DNA of 64,000 bases from Lotus japonicus (Eukaryota > Streptophyta > Magnoliopsida > Fabales > Fabaceae), in contig NC_080042.1 of assembly GCF_012489685.1 (NCBI RefSeq), positions 18,738,150 through 18,802,149 on the forward strand. Direction: 5' to 3'. A program made the position numbers and the translations under genes. The notes under the pieces were generated by a model that had not been told where the DNA came from, searched no databases, and was given only the letters and a program-made list of their open reading frames with translations. Positions 1 to 11,855 of this stretch are shown here, piece by piece (position 1 is the first letter of the stretch; every line of letters begins with the position of its first letter).

Positions 1-300
1 TACTCATTCTTCTTTGAACCCATATTTTGTGCAAAACAGTTTTCTCCAAAAGGCATCACGTTCAACACGAAAACGCCATGCCTATTTAATTAGCATAGCC
101 CGGTTCGCCACCCTAAGAAACCAACCCCAAGAAACTAGCCCGGTTTGCCCGGTATTGGTCCTTTTTTCGGCCTAGAAGGGTTCTCTTTTGTTCGTTGAGA
201 TACCTATTTTTTTTGGGCTATCTTTTCTCCCTAAGGGAGCTGTCCTTAGGGGTTTTTTGTGGATATTAATAGACATTCCTTTATCTTTCAGAAATAAATT
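1..300 (+). repeat. LINE 3'-tail-like remnant
   Basis: A T- and G-rich stretch without a usable ORF ends in a short A-rich run near 291-299 (ATCTTTCAGAAATAAA). Its style matches two other stretches in this window, at 22820-23095 and 53535-53760: TTCTTTTGTTCGT-type wording and a final ATCTTTC followed by A residues. That is how 3' untranslated tails of plant L1-type LINEs look. The call is inferred from this internal similarity, and no coding part is present. Confidence 0.4.
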
Positions 301-890
301 GTTAATTAAATTGATGTAATAATTATTTACCCAAATAGAACTCTAATACTATTTATTGAAATGTCTTAAAACATTAATTAGAATTTATTATATTTTATAA
401 TTAAAAATTATTTTAATATTTATTTAAAATATAGTAATTTTTATAATGTCAAAAGATATTATAAACAAATTCATGCAGCCAACGAGTATTATATCTAGTT
501 TTTATTATATACTAGGATTAAAAAGGACGAGGCATGAAAAGTGATTCTACAATTTATTAAAATAAATTAAGCAATTTATGAATGATTCTTTAAAATGAAC
601 CATTATAATATGATATATTGTGGGGACCCTCTACTCATCCTTCCACATAGCTACGAAACCCTAAACTACTTTTCTACTATTTTTCCTCTTATCTAAGAAA
701 GATTTTCTATGGAAAACTGATACAGTAGGTTTCAAACAAACATCTTAATTTCTCAAAGCAGAATCTTTTTCAGTAACACGACACTATTTTAATTTTTGAA
801 AGATACCTTCAAAATATCACGACATTATGTATGTGTCGTAACTCACAATAAGTAAAATCTCACAGTACGCAAGCTTATTTGGCGCACCGA

Positions 891-929
<39 letters not shown>

Positions 930-1054
930 GGGACCAAAGTCCGGGTGCTTGAGTTTTCGTTTGTGATGAGTTTTTTGTTGACACATTCTGCTCATTAAGG
1001 AGAGGGTTGCTCTCCTATTTATATTCAATAATATTTTCTTTTTCAAAATAAAAT
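301..1054. other. AT-rich spacer with a TA microsatellite
   Basis: No gene is visible. A perfect TA dinucleotide run of about 35 bases lies near 893-927. Short ORFs here are low-complexity readings of this sequence. Confidence 0.6.
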
Positions 1055-1852
1055 AAAATATATATAACAGGCGTATCAAGCGAGAAGAGTAGTTTATGGG
1101 GAGAGATGAGAGCATTAATTAATAACCGTTGGATAAAAAATAAATGATTCAGATCTGTCTTGTTTGTTTTTAACTGTACAAGACGTGCATGTGACCCATA
1201 ACCCTGTTTCTCTTCTCTCTCGGTCTCTGCTCAGTGTCCACCCATATCTGCAAAGTCGTCCCTGTTTCTCTACCCATAACCTTGTTTCTCATCCATTTTT
1301 CAAAATTTTGGCGAAAAATTGAGAGTAGTAGATTCAATGGAATTGACATCAATTGAAAAATTGGGGTTTTTTTCAAAAATCAATTTTGGTGGAGTGGAGG
1401 TGAGGATCTAGCACCGCCACCACCGCAACTGGCTCCGTTTTATTCCTTCCACCGCCAAAAGCCTCCGCCCCACCGCTGGATCTGGATTGAAGTGAACTAA
1501 CTTATGAACCAAATTTCCTTAGCAGTCACTATAATCAAATCTAAAACAAAAATTGGGTTGTGCTAGTTTATCAAATTGGGTTTTAATTACTTGTTTCTAC
1601 TGGGTTTGTGAGGGAAATCTTTGCTGGGATATTAGCCGTGAGTTTACGGTGTTGGAAATTTGTTGGAACTTTGCGCAAGTGAAACAAAGAAGGAGAAAGA
1701 TGAACGAGGTTGGAGAAATCAGAGGCACGTGATCAATTTTAAATAAGTTTAAATCTAAACCGTTAATTTAAATATGGTGGTTGTTATTTGATCCTCCCAT
1801 CTCTCACCATAAATCACTCATCTCACCTGACATGCCTCTTATATTTTATATA
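1055..1852. repeat. Imperfect foldback (possible TIR element)
   Basis: Bases about 1055-1150 and the reverse complement of about 1740-1850 share an ordered series of motifs: AGAGATGAGAG / AGAGATGGGAG, TTTATGG and AACCGTT / AACGGTT. They form imperfect inverted repeats of roughly 100 bp around a GC-richer centre with CCACCACCGC-type wording at 1410-1475. The structure fits a decayed DNA transposon, perhaps Mutator-like with captured sequence. No clear target duplication was found, so the class is uncertain. Confidence 0.4.
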
Positions 1853-1854
1853 TA

Positions 1855-1885
1855 TTAGCGGAATTACCCGTGCCCTACACGGGTA
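1855..1885 (-). mobile_element. Helitron-like 3' terminus (CTAA, hairpin)
   Basis: Read on the minus strand, the sequence ends CTAA followed by T. A perfect 7-bp stem (ACCCGTG / CACGGGT, loop CCCTA, positions 1866-1884) lies eight bases inside the end. A hairpin just inside a CTRR end followed by T is the diagnostic 3' terminus of Helitrons. The element body would extend to higher coordinates, but no 5' TC end was identified. Confidence 0.55.
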
Positions 1886-2776
1886 ACTTTTATTATTTAA
1901 AATTTAAAGTGTAATATTATCTTTTGTATCTCTTTAGTAAATATATCTTAACAATTGTTTCAAATTTATATATTTTTTTAACGTTCAAATATATAATATA
2001 ATTTCAAAAAGTAAAATAATATATATACATATATATTCTTTTTTTTGAAAGAAATATGCATATATATTCTTAATAGTGAAAATTGTGTATTAATCTACCA
2101 TACACTTTTACTTACTTAAATTTGAAAAAAAAAATAGATTTTTTTTAATTTAAAAAACTTAAATTCACCCAAATTTTCAACTCAAAGTCTTTTTATAATT
2201 CACTTGAATTTAAAATTAAAATGTTCTAAAATAAAATATATGAGGAACATAACTTTAACTTTTTTTTGTTAAATTAATAAAGATTGAATTTTTATTTTAT
2301 AAAAGGTAGAAGATATAATATTATGACTGTGATTTCTACAATATTCTTGTAAACTGATTCATTTAACATATAATTGGTCAGTGAGTACATTAACGTCGTT
2401 GGAATTTGAGGCAATGCGGGAAAAATCCCATTAGGATTTTTTATGATGCTCGGTTTATATGATTGTGTCAACGATCAAATCAATGTTATTTACAACATGT
2501 GAATGAATTATAATTCAAACTCAAGAATTTGTTTTTTAAATATATGTCTTTTCAAAAGGTCTTGAACCAAGAGAATATCTAAATTTATAAACAGTTTGGA
2601 GTTGTAGTTTGTGTTCAATATTCTCATTGTACCTACACGTTTCAAACGGTTAAAATTAATAATTAAGTACCATAAAAAATTTAGGCAACAAATATTTCAG
2701 TAAGATATTTTAATGTATATTTGACTATATTACCTAATTTTTCAAATAAATTAAATCAATTAATAGCTAGTGATCT
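1886..2776. other. AT-rich sequence without recognisable gene
   Basis: Probably the interior of the Helitron-like element ending at 1855. I see no conserved ORF, repeat array or terminal structure. Confidence 0.5.
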
Positions 2777-2911
2777 TTTTTTTTCCGATATCGGAAAATT
2801 GACAAAAAACTATATAAACACCTACGCCATTAATAATGAGTCCCTAAAAAAAATCTCTAACTCGGAAGGAGAACTCATAAGAATGCAAGCCAACCCACAG
2901 AGCAATTATTA

Positions 2912-4416
2912 GGGATAAACGTGAAAACCGTCCCTAAACTTTGAGCGAGATCTGATTTCCGTCCCTCGCCGGAAAATCTTCCTAGGGACGCCCTCAAACT
3001 ATGTTTTTTGTTTGGAAACTGTCCTTGCCGTAGATGGAGCTCCGACCACCGTGACCAGGTGGCACTTTGGAGCCTACGTGGACATGCCACATCATTTAAT
3101 GAAATGACGTGTAATTTTTAAAAAATAAAATAAAAACTAACATAATTAAATTTTAATTAACCCCCAAATCTTTCCTAATTAAAACTCTAACCCTAAAACT
3201 TAAACTAACACTAACCTAACTTCATCTCCTAATAAAATCAAATCAAAACCCCTATTTCATCTCTTCCTCCTTTAGAATTCAAAACCCAGAATCTTCATAT
3301 GTTCTCCATCATCTTCAATGTTCTTCATCGTCATCTTCAGCATTAAGAACAAAAAAACCCAGAATCCAAATTGGCATTTCACCATACATTTGTATAGCAT
3401 CTTGAATCTTCCCACTTTTGCACAGTGCACTAATCAAGCAATTGTAACCCATTGTATTCAAACTGAGACCCTTGGCTGACATGCTATTCACAACCTCCGT
3501 AGCTTCCTCAAACCCATGCTGCGTTGACTTAACCAATAACCCATAAGAAATTCCAAACAAAACCCACATGGAAAAAGCTAGAAAGTTTTCATCTTTACAT
3601 GGGTTCTGCTACGGTATCCAACAGTTTTACCCACATAGAGAAGTTTAGCATTCCGGATAACCAAATCCAACACATCATTAGACACCAACCTATCATACAA
3701 AACAAATCAGCACTCTCCATCACCCTCACTCTCCAACAACACATCCTCAGGCGCACAATTTCCTCCTCACTGCAATTCTCTTCACTCTCCCTCTTCTCTC
3801 TCAGCACCTGAAGCAGCTTCTTCAGCTCCGGAAGCTGCAAGGCTATGTCATCCTCTCTGAAAGCTCCTGAATCGGAAGGGAGAAGGCACGACATCGTTTC
3901 CCCCTGGCGATTCTGGTACACCGACTGGTCCGTTTGGTACCGCTCTGTGGAGTGATTTTCTGTGAAGGGTGAAGCGGAAAGTGCAGTTGGGAGAGGAAAA
4001 GGGGTGGTGGCAGTGCATCTTTCATGAGTGATTTTGGGTGTTGGGTTTTTGGGGAAGGGGAAAGGTGGTGGCGGTGCATTTTTTTTTTTCTTGAATTGAA
4101 ATATGAAATTAGGTTAGTGTTAGTTTTAGTTTTAGGGAGTTTTAATTAGGAAATGTTTGGGGTTAATTAAAATTTAATTATGTTAGTTTTTATTTTATTT
4201 TAAAAAAATACACGTCATTTCACTAAATGATGTGGCATGTCCACATAAGCTCCAAAGTGACACCTGGTCACGATGTCCACGATGGGCGGAACTCCATTGA
4301 CGGCAAGGATTGTTTCAAAAAAAAATGTAGTTTGAGGGCGTCCTTAGGAAGATTTTCCGGCGAGGGACGAAAATCAGATCTCACTCAAAGTTCAGAACGA
4401 TTTTCATGTTTATCCC
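2912..4416. mobile_element. Mutator-like element with long TIRs (Pack-MULE type)
   Basis: Bases 2912 to about 3225 are the inverted complement of about 4105-4416, giving terminal inverted repeats near 310 bp that begin GGGATAAACGTG / GGGATAAACATG. The flanks CAATTATTA (2903-2911) and CAATTGGTA (4417-4425) match at seven of nine positions, the 9-bp target duplication expected of Mutator-like elements. No transposase is present. The interior carries gene fragments, including a pentatricopeptide repeat, so it is a non-autonomous Pack-MULE type. It sits inside a LINE RNase H fragment. Confidence 0.75.
3315..3921 (-). pseudogene. Captured PPR-protein fragment inside the MULE
   Basis: The minus-strand reading at 3569-3315 contains a pentatricopeptide-repeat signature, with YNCLISALCKSGKI followed by DAIQMYGEM and a preceding FEEATEVVNSM helix. 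PPR proteins bind organellar RNA, but only about two 35-residue repeats are here. The upstream reading (3921-3595) holds further protein-like wording such as LPELKKLLQVLREKRE and, in a shifted frame, DRLVSNDVLDLVIRNAKLL, which would fit the region before PPR repeats. Stops and frame changes separate the pieces. It is a captured exon fragment, not a working gene. Confidence 0.55.
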
Positions 4417-4724
4417 CAATTGGTATCCATACTGACCACTGTAAGATTAATTCTCCACCCCCTATTGAGTAGGTTTCGAATATCATTGATAATAAAAAAG
4501 AAGCGCCCAACCTCATCCTGCTCCAAGCGAGTCGCAAGCTCCTGACAATCAATTTCACAAATCACGTCTCTATATCCTCTCTCACATACCAGTTCTAAGC
4601 CTTGCTTCAACGCCAACGCTTCAGCAAGATTTCCTCCATCATGGTGTGAGTGGAACATGAAGATCCAGCATCTCCGATCATCCATGAGCAAGCCCCCTGA
4701 TCCTTGAGTAAATAATAAGATCAT

Positions 4725-6508
4725 GAAACATGAAATAAATCATTTTACACAACAAATAAAAAGAAGTGAATAAGAGGATAAATTAACCAATAATAAATTT
4801 ACGATATTGCGATCATATAGTGGTGGTGGAGAATTATAAAATAAAAATGGAAATAAAACTTTGAAAACAATAAATCAAAATAAGATAAACACGATGCCAC
4901 AAAGAATTGGTGAAAGAGAGAATGTTATAGATTAAAGAAATAACGTGAGAAATTTATCAAAAGAGCAAATGAATTCTAACCATTGCGCATGTATAGCAAA
5001 AAAAATTATTTTTTCATTAAAATAAAAATCATTTCCTTGCACATGATTGACAAATTATTGAAGGTGAAAGTTTCTTAACATGAAATCGAATAACGAATTG
5101 AGAAACAGAAAAATGAAAGGCGGAAAGAGTATGGAAAATACGGAAGAGGATTGAAAATACTTACCAGTTACCATGGTGTAGACGAACGGAGAAAAAAAAA
5201 GAGTTTTTTTATAAGAAATTCCAAAGATGGAAGGAAAAGTATAGGATGAATAGAAAATGGAGGACAATGAAAGTTTGTCTTGTTGTCCGGGAGGTACGCA
5301 CAAAATTATGTTGAAATTGTTACCAATGCTATAAATTTAACATGTGATTTTATTTCCTAAATTAATAATTTTGAATTATGAATGCTTAATATTTTCCTAA
5401 AATTATATATTCATTATTGGTCAATGAAAAATTCTTTAGAAATTAAGTATTTCAACAAAATTTATTGTATTAAATGCTATAAGGATTCATTAATATAATT
5501 ATATTAATTTAATTTCGAAAATGTGGAATATTCAATTTTGAAAATTCAATTTTTTAATTAATATTCTCTAATCTAATTAATTCTTTCGTTATTTATCAAA
5601 AGTTATTTAATTGTTCAAAAAAATTATCAATTCTTGAACATCAATTTTTTTAAAATTTGAATTTCAAAAAGATAATTAATTATATCCATTAATTTTAGGA
5701 ACTAATTAGAGTCAATTTTTTTATTCATCGGAAAACTAAACAATTACAATAATAAACGAAATTCGAATTTCAAAAAAATTTAATATATCTTTTAAAGTCA
5801 TTTTAACCATATCATTAAGGAAAAACAAATAAAATGTATTTTAGAAAAATAAAAATTAAAAGATCTAATATTTAGTTTTATTTGAAATAATTACAAATAT
5901 ATTATTAGTATTTAGTATATTATTAATTAAAATAAAAAGGATTCCAATTATTTTTATGAATCATATTTTCAAATTTGTAATATAGTTTTTTTAATATTTG
6001 TTATATCTGAAAATAGAATTTAAAGGAAAATTATCAATTTTAATCAGAATTGATTATTTTCAAAAAATTTAAATCTAATAAGGAATTTTTATTAATGGAT
6101 TAAATGAAATAGGTTTAGTGATTTTCATGCATTGTATCATTTTTTCGAAAATTTGTGGGGCTGAAAATAGTTTTATTTTGAATTTATATCCTTACTTTGA
6201 TCGTTTTTATAAGTATTACTTATTTTTTTTCTTAAAAAAAGAATTTACTTATGATTCTAACAAAAAGTAAAATTAATGTAGTTACTGGTTTCAAAATAAA
6301 TTTTTTTTTGTTGATATTATATTATTGTTATAAACATTTTTTGAAAATTATTAATTTATTGTGTATGTGGCCATAAGTATTATTAAACTTAGCAATTAAT
6401 GTGGCAAAAAAAGTGGAAATAAATTTTTTTGTTTTGGAGGGAAAATGTATTACTTAGAAGGAGACATGTGGCATGGATCTTCTAGAAGAAACCTTCTTTT
6501 CATATATA
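4725..6508. other. AT-rich spacer, nothing recognised
   Basis: About 1.8 kb of strongly AT-rich sequence. No ORF with recognisable motifs, no clear inverted repeats and no RNA gene were seen. Confidence 0.6.
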
Positions 6509-7777
6509 CTAGTGTTTTTTACCCGCGCGTTGCACGGGGAATACATCTATTATATTTGATAGGTCAATTAATACCTTGATCATTAAAAATATAATAAACA
6601 ACTGATGAAACAGAAGAGTATGAAATGATGAGCAAAGTGGACAAAAAGTCTTAAATTAAAACCCTTGTTGCATAGATTGAACTTCGTACAATCGAATAAC
6701 TAATAAAAAAATTGGTTAACCAAATCTCAAATTATGCAAAACATATTAGGGGATGTGGTTTAATGATGGCTAATAAACAATAGCTGATTTAATCTACAAT
6801 GAAAAAAAGAGAAAAGATTCTTTATGTACGTGATTATGCGAGTTCATTTTTTACACAATAAAATAAACTAAGTTTGACCCATATCAACATGAAGTCGTTT
6901 CACATTCTTCATGAGCCTAAAGACAATAACACAAATTATAGATATGAATAATCACCAATAAAGCATTCAGAACACATTTTAATCTTAGAAAAAAAAGAAT
7001 GTACCGCGAAATTTGTTATTGTATTTGATAAATTAATTAATACTTAATGAAGGTACTTGTTAAAATATATTTCTTCCCGTAAGAGAATTTAACTCCTATA
7101 ATAATTTGTACAAAAAAATTAAAGTGGACTATATTATTATGTAGTAAAAAATTAACATCAAACTATATTATATTATGTTTTTCTTGTAACAAAAAAAAAT
7201 TCCGATGAAATCTTATTAACATTTATTTTTATGTAGAAGTATTTTCATGTAAAATATTCTTCCTATATATAAAAGCTTTTAGGCTCTTTCTAATACATTT
7301 AGATCCAGCTTCTCCTTACTCTCAGGATGCCTGAAAGTCTTTTCTCAAGTCTATCTGGTGGGTAATATCGATGAAGATGATGACACCCACCATACCTTGC
7401 TTGCTTCAAGGTCGATCTCTTGTATCCTCCTCCTGCCGAAGACTTTAAGAGTAAACCTTGCCATTCCAACTTTCATCGATCGAGTTTCAGTTGCTTTTTC
7501 TGTTGATCCAGGTGAGAAAGCTTACTAAGGCAACCTCTGCTTTTGTCTATCTCCCAATATAAGAAGCATGTTGCTTTGCTCTTATAGTAGTACTAATGGG
7601 CGTACTTTAGAACAAATTTCTAGCGAAGGTCTTGACAGTTTGGAACTGAAAGGTTTGGTTCACTAATAATATCTAGTAGTTTCATCATGTTATTCTGATT
7701 TTGAGCTTGTTGTACTTACCGGAGCATTTCTGCGATAAAAAAAATTCAGAATAGTAAAGCAGTCGTAGTATGCTCCC
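6509..7777 (-). mobile_element. Helitron-like 3' end region (left of nested Sirevirus)
   Basis: On the minus strand the sequence ends CTAG followed by T (terminus at 6509). The GC hairpin CCCGTGC/GCGCGGG (6522-6538) lies about ten bases inside. Bases 6600-7000 share wording with 22500-22690 (for example GAGCAAAGTGGAC / AAGCAAAGTGGAC, then CACATTCTTCATGA), so the two belong to one family. The Sirevirus interrupts this block at 7778. The element may resume at 18473 and end near 21581, where a shared block stops beside the next Helitron-like end. Confidence 0.55.
7313..7528 (+). pseudogene. Possible captured exon, unidentified
   Basis: After a splice-acceptor-like CTCTCAG, one plus-strand frame stays open for about 65 codons (SGCLKVFSQVYLVGN... 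to ...FIDRVSVAFSVDP). It meets a donor-like CCAG|GTGAGA near 7527. The composition is more protein-like than the surrounding AT-rich DNA. I do not recognise the family. Its position inside a Helitron-like block suggests a captured host exon, but chance openness cannot be excluded. Confidence 0.25.
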
Positions 7778-8828
7778 TGAAGGTGCGAAAAACACTAGAA
7801 AGGGGGGGTTTGAATAGAGTTTTTGAATCACGGGTATATTTTTAAGCTTTTTCAAAACTCAAAGATAAAAACTAAGTGCTGAATGATAGGAAGTAAAGCA
7901 CGCAAGTATTTTATCCTGGTTCACTTGAGATAAAAGCTCAAGCTAATCCAGTCCACCTGTGAAGGTGATTTCTTCCTTCTTCTGATGAAGGCAATCCACT
8001 AAAATCAATGAGTGTTACAACTGCACTTTGCAACCTGCTAAGTGACTAACAATACACTGATTTTCACACTAGTATCCTCTTAAGAAGCTGATCTACCGAT
8101 CCTCTTAAGACTAGCTAAAAACTGAATCAGCCTTGATTCAGTCCTCTCAAGATCCGACCAACCTTGGTCTCTTGATGAACTTTACAATGTGATGTAAAAG
8201 GTTTCGGGTTTACAATAAGTGCTTCTAACAAGCGAATAGTAAACTCAGAAGTTTAAGAACAGTGAAGAAATAATGCTAAGAGAATGGTTCGTATGTGTTG
8301 AATATTTTCAGCAAAGTTTCTTAACTTCTTTCTTCTTTCTTCAGCCTTTATATTCTCCAAGACTTGTGATGTAACCGTTGCTAGGGTTTTATCCGTTGGA
8401 GTGGCAATTCTGTAATATCAGACTGCTAGGCTGTACAAGGTAGGTGGCGGACAGACTGAGACTTGTACGACGTTGTACTGTGATAGCGACCTGTCCTTTC
8501 ACCAGTTGACTTGTGATCAAAGAGCTTCAGATGAACGTTGGTGAAGCTTCTGATCATCGTCAGATTGAAGCTTGGATTCTTCTGACCTTGCAACTTCTGC
8601 TACTGAACACGTTCCTTAGAACTTCTAAACGTCAGAGCAAGAATAGCTTGGGTCTTCAGAACCAACTTCTTGCAAGTCTTCAGAACTTGAGTCTTCTGCT
8701 TCTGGACCGTTCCACTGGAACATCTGGTCTTCAGAACTTCTGACTCGGGTTCTTCAGAACTTCTTGAGAGCTTCCATCTTCAGAGCTTCTGAAGTATTTG
8801 CCACTGTTCAGAATGAACATGGTAGGTT
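7778..8828 (-). repeat. 3' LTR of the Sirevirus, missing the start of U3
   Basis: It matches 17232-18282 base for base in length (1051 bp), with about six substitutions. It then stops abruptly at GGTAGGTT (8821-8828). The other LTR continues a further 190 bp (18283-18472) that is absent here, together with any polypurine tract. A minus-strand TATA-like TATAAA lies at 8347-8352. Confidence 0.9.
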
Positions 8829-11800
8829 GTCCATTAGGTACTTCATGATTGCTTCCATTTTGCTTGAGGACTCTTGAATTTGCTTGCTTTGCTCATTCTG
8901 AACACGTCCTTGTTCCTCAACTAACTGAAATAACCTCTGCTGATCATCCTGAATCATGTCAATCCGGGCAGTAAGAGTGGTAACTTCTGGAGCTGGAGCA
9001 GAAGTAGGGACTTCTGATGCTGGTGTATGAGTAGCAGCTTCAGCTTCTGAAGACATGGTAATATCAACTTGAGTTGGCCCTTGCTTCTCAACTTCATGAA
9101 CAACTGCATCTTCCAGAATGATTATACCGTCAGAGCTTTCTTCCTCAACTTCTGCTAAAAGCATCACAGCATCTTCTGAGGAACATTCAGAGACAACACA
9201 TGGTCGTTCAGCCATGGCTCTTCTCAAGGGATCACAAACCTTGTGCAGCACTCTCTGCCTCTGCTCATAGGCCCTCTCAGATGCATCATGAACTCTTAGG
9301 CTTTTCTCCCTGCTCAGTTGCTTCTGAAGAGCATAAACTTTGCCTTCTGACCATCTTTCAAAGGCAGACCATAGACCATCAACCAGAGAGGCGTCAAACT
9401 GATTATCAGTTACCTGATACAGCCAGTTCAGTCTTCTGGTGGCCTCTTCAGAGAACTCCTGAATGAGTTGAGTAAGACTCTGAGGATGGAAGGAGGTGGC
9501 CAGAGTCAGAATAGGCTGAGGAGTTCTGGCAGCATTGGAGCTCGAAGCATTTGAGCTATCAGGTCTGAGTTGTTTTGAAGGTGTGGAATCAATCTCATGG
9601 TCCTTCTCTGTGCCTGAGTGATCTGATTCATCCATGTGCTCAGCTTCAGAGATTGTATCTGGCCTTTGCCTTGAGGTAACAGTCTTCTCAGGTGAGGTGA
9701 AACTCAGATCCTGTGAGTTGACTGCTGAGTAGTTGGACAAAGACACATAGGAGGTCTCAGCAGCATCTGGAAGCTGATCTTCAAAATTGGAAGCTAATTG
9801 TTGAAGGGGCTTCACGTTGAAAGGCGGTACAAGGATCTGAACATCATCATCCTCTTTTTCTGTCTCAGCAGGGATCTCACCAGTTTGGGTTATGAGGAAG
9901 GTGTGTGAAGTGGATGCAGGCTTGGGAGTGAATTGTTGAACCAAGGTTCTCAAAGTAGCCTCACTTTGAACAATACCTTGAATGAAGGAATTGAAAGGAG
10001 TTACTGGTTCAGTTGGGATGGATGTGGAAGGTGTGTAAATTGGAATGGAAGGGATGGCTGTGGTAGCTGTTTGGATGGTTGATGTAGGAGCTTGAGGTTC
10101 AGCTTGTGTTTCAGGTTGAGTGGGTGCTGTTTGGGTTGAGGTAGGCATGGAGGTAGATATAGGCAGGGGTTGTTCAGGTATAACTACTAAAGCAGAATCA
10201 GAATTAATGCTTTCAGTAATTACCTTACTTGGACTTCTGATGGATGTGGTTCTGGTAAGTTGTGCAGCCCTTGCAGGATCAGAAGTGCGTTTTGATCTTC
10301 TTTCCCTTTGTGCTTCTGAAGCAGGGTCAGATGCCTGCTGTGATTATGCCTCTTTCTGCTGAAGTGGACCTTTCAGAGGCAGTTTCCTTCTCCTGACCAA
10401 ATGTACTTCGTCAGAGTCTGTGGATTCTTCAGCTTCTGAGGATTCCCTTATACCCTGAAGCACATTTTGGATGATCTCATGGTCATCCTGCTCATCTTCT
10501 TCCTCAACAATAACTTTTCTCCTCTTGGCTAGAGGAACATCATCATCTTCAGTCTCCTCACTAGAGGAGTCTTCCCATGAGTCTTCTGAGCTTTCAGAAT
10601 CAGACACTTGTTGTGGTTGAGCTGAGGTTCTCTTCAGAGGCCTTTCAGGAGAGGGTTCCATTATGATCACAGTCTTGGATGCAGCTTTCTTCTTTGTAGG
10701 TTCCTCTGTCAGAATCCTTTTGCCTTTAGGATTTGAAGGCTTGCTGCTTGTTGCCCTCCTTGATTTCCTTGTTGCCAACTTAGGAGGACTTTCAGGAAGT
10801 GTATCGACAAATTCTGCAAGAGTGATAGGATCTCCTTGTCTTCTGAGCATCCTTACATATTCGAGAATGCAAGCTGGATTGTCCTTCTTGGACCAAAGAG
10901 GAAAATCATCAATAGGATAGTTCCTCTGACGAACTTCATCAGAAGTGTCTTCTCTGGGAGCAACTTGGACTTTCTCAATGATCTGCATTTTCTTCAACTT
11001 TGTACCATTGAGAGCATCGCCGATAGTCATGGCCAGATCTTCATGAAGTCCAATGTCTGATAGGGTCTTGACAAGCTTATTCTGGACGAAGATATCTGAC
11101 AGCAGCCTTCCATACGGAATGTAAGAAATGAACCTCTTGTTCTCAGAACCAGTTGTGGTTCTTGATTTCTCAACACATTCCTTCAGATAATTGAAGAGCA
11201 GGAATGGCAGACAGATAGGTTCACCTATAGAGATGTAGTACATGATTACCTTCTGAGTTGCATTCAGGTAATCAGTTCCTCCAGTTCTGGGGTGAATGCA
11301 GTGAATGAAGATCTTCTGCCAAATCTTCATCTGAGACTTCAAGTCTTTAATGTTATACTTGGTCTTCTCGTAAGACCAGTTATCATAAAGCGCCTTGTTG
11401 ACCACGGTCCTCATCCCAGTAACATTTGCATCAACATTTTTAATCCTTTTTCCTTGCTGGAACTCCATACCCAGCAGCTTTGCAATAGATTCTTCAGAGA
11501 TCACAATTTTCTTGTCCAGCACATGAGAGACGACGTAGTAGTCGTTGCAGACTGCATTCTTCCAGAACTCGACAACCAACTTGTGATAGATCGGACCACA
11601 GAGCCTGTTGAAGTAGCCAGACCAACCTTGCAAGTTGACTTGGTCCCTAATGTCAAACCCATGTTGAGCCAGATTGTCAAAATCAACTCTTGCTTCACAG
11701 CACACATTCAGATCTTCCACTTTCTTGGCACAAGTGACTACATTTGGTGCATTCAGAATCTTCTGTGCTTCTTCAAATCTTTGATTCTCTTGATCTTCAG

Positions 11801-11855
11801 CGGTTTGTTTGGAAGAAGCAGAAACATTTACCTTGGGTTTTCTCGATTTGCCCAT
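8808..11855 (-). pseudogene. Envelope-like / plant transposon-protein ORF, one internal stop
   Basis: A single minus-strand frame runs from ATG at 11855 to 8808, about 1015 codons. It is interrupted only by TAA at 10344-10346. The first 503 residues begin MGKSRKPKVNV and contain an ordered domain (LQGWSGYFNRLCGPIYHKLV, then VVSHVLDKKIVISEE) like the plant 'envelope-like'/putative transposon-protein family that follows pol in some legume Sireviruses. The second part is Ser/Thr/Pro/Glu-rich and ends in a short coiled coil. The final six residues and stop are read from LTR sequence, so the original C-terminus is lost. The ORF lies 425 bp after pol in another frame. The biochemical function of this family is unknown. 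Confidence 0.7.

Larger units (their letters stand above)
2777..4724 (-). pseudogene. LINE RNase H 3' fragment, split by a MULE
   Basis: The minus-strand reading 4724-4417 shows an RNase H-like block with wording such as EALALKQGLELV, followed by CEIDCQELATRLEQDEVG. This resembles the RVT_3 domain at the end of plant LINE ORF2. The reading resumes across the inserted TIR element at 2911-2840, where wording like GWLAFL and then PSELEIFFRDSLL matches the usual LINE C-terminus. A run of about nine A (minus strand) at 2776-2785 is the poly(A) tail. The fragment is 5'-truncated, as expected of incomplete target-primed insertion. Stops and frame changes make it non-functional. Confidence 0.6.

Noticed and set aside
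893..927. Replication origin or CRISPR-like array at TA repeats
   Set aside because: Simple dinucleotide microsatellites in plant nuclear DNA, without spacers or associated genes.
7361..7460. Ribosomal protein S27 fragment
   Set aside because: A few bases resemble its PPAE-coding start, but the reading does not continue and the match could be chance.
8513..8743. 76-codon ORF present twice (also 17967-18197)
   Set aside because: It lies in both LTRs of the Sirevirus; the duplication is structural and the reading is low-complexity.
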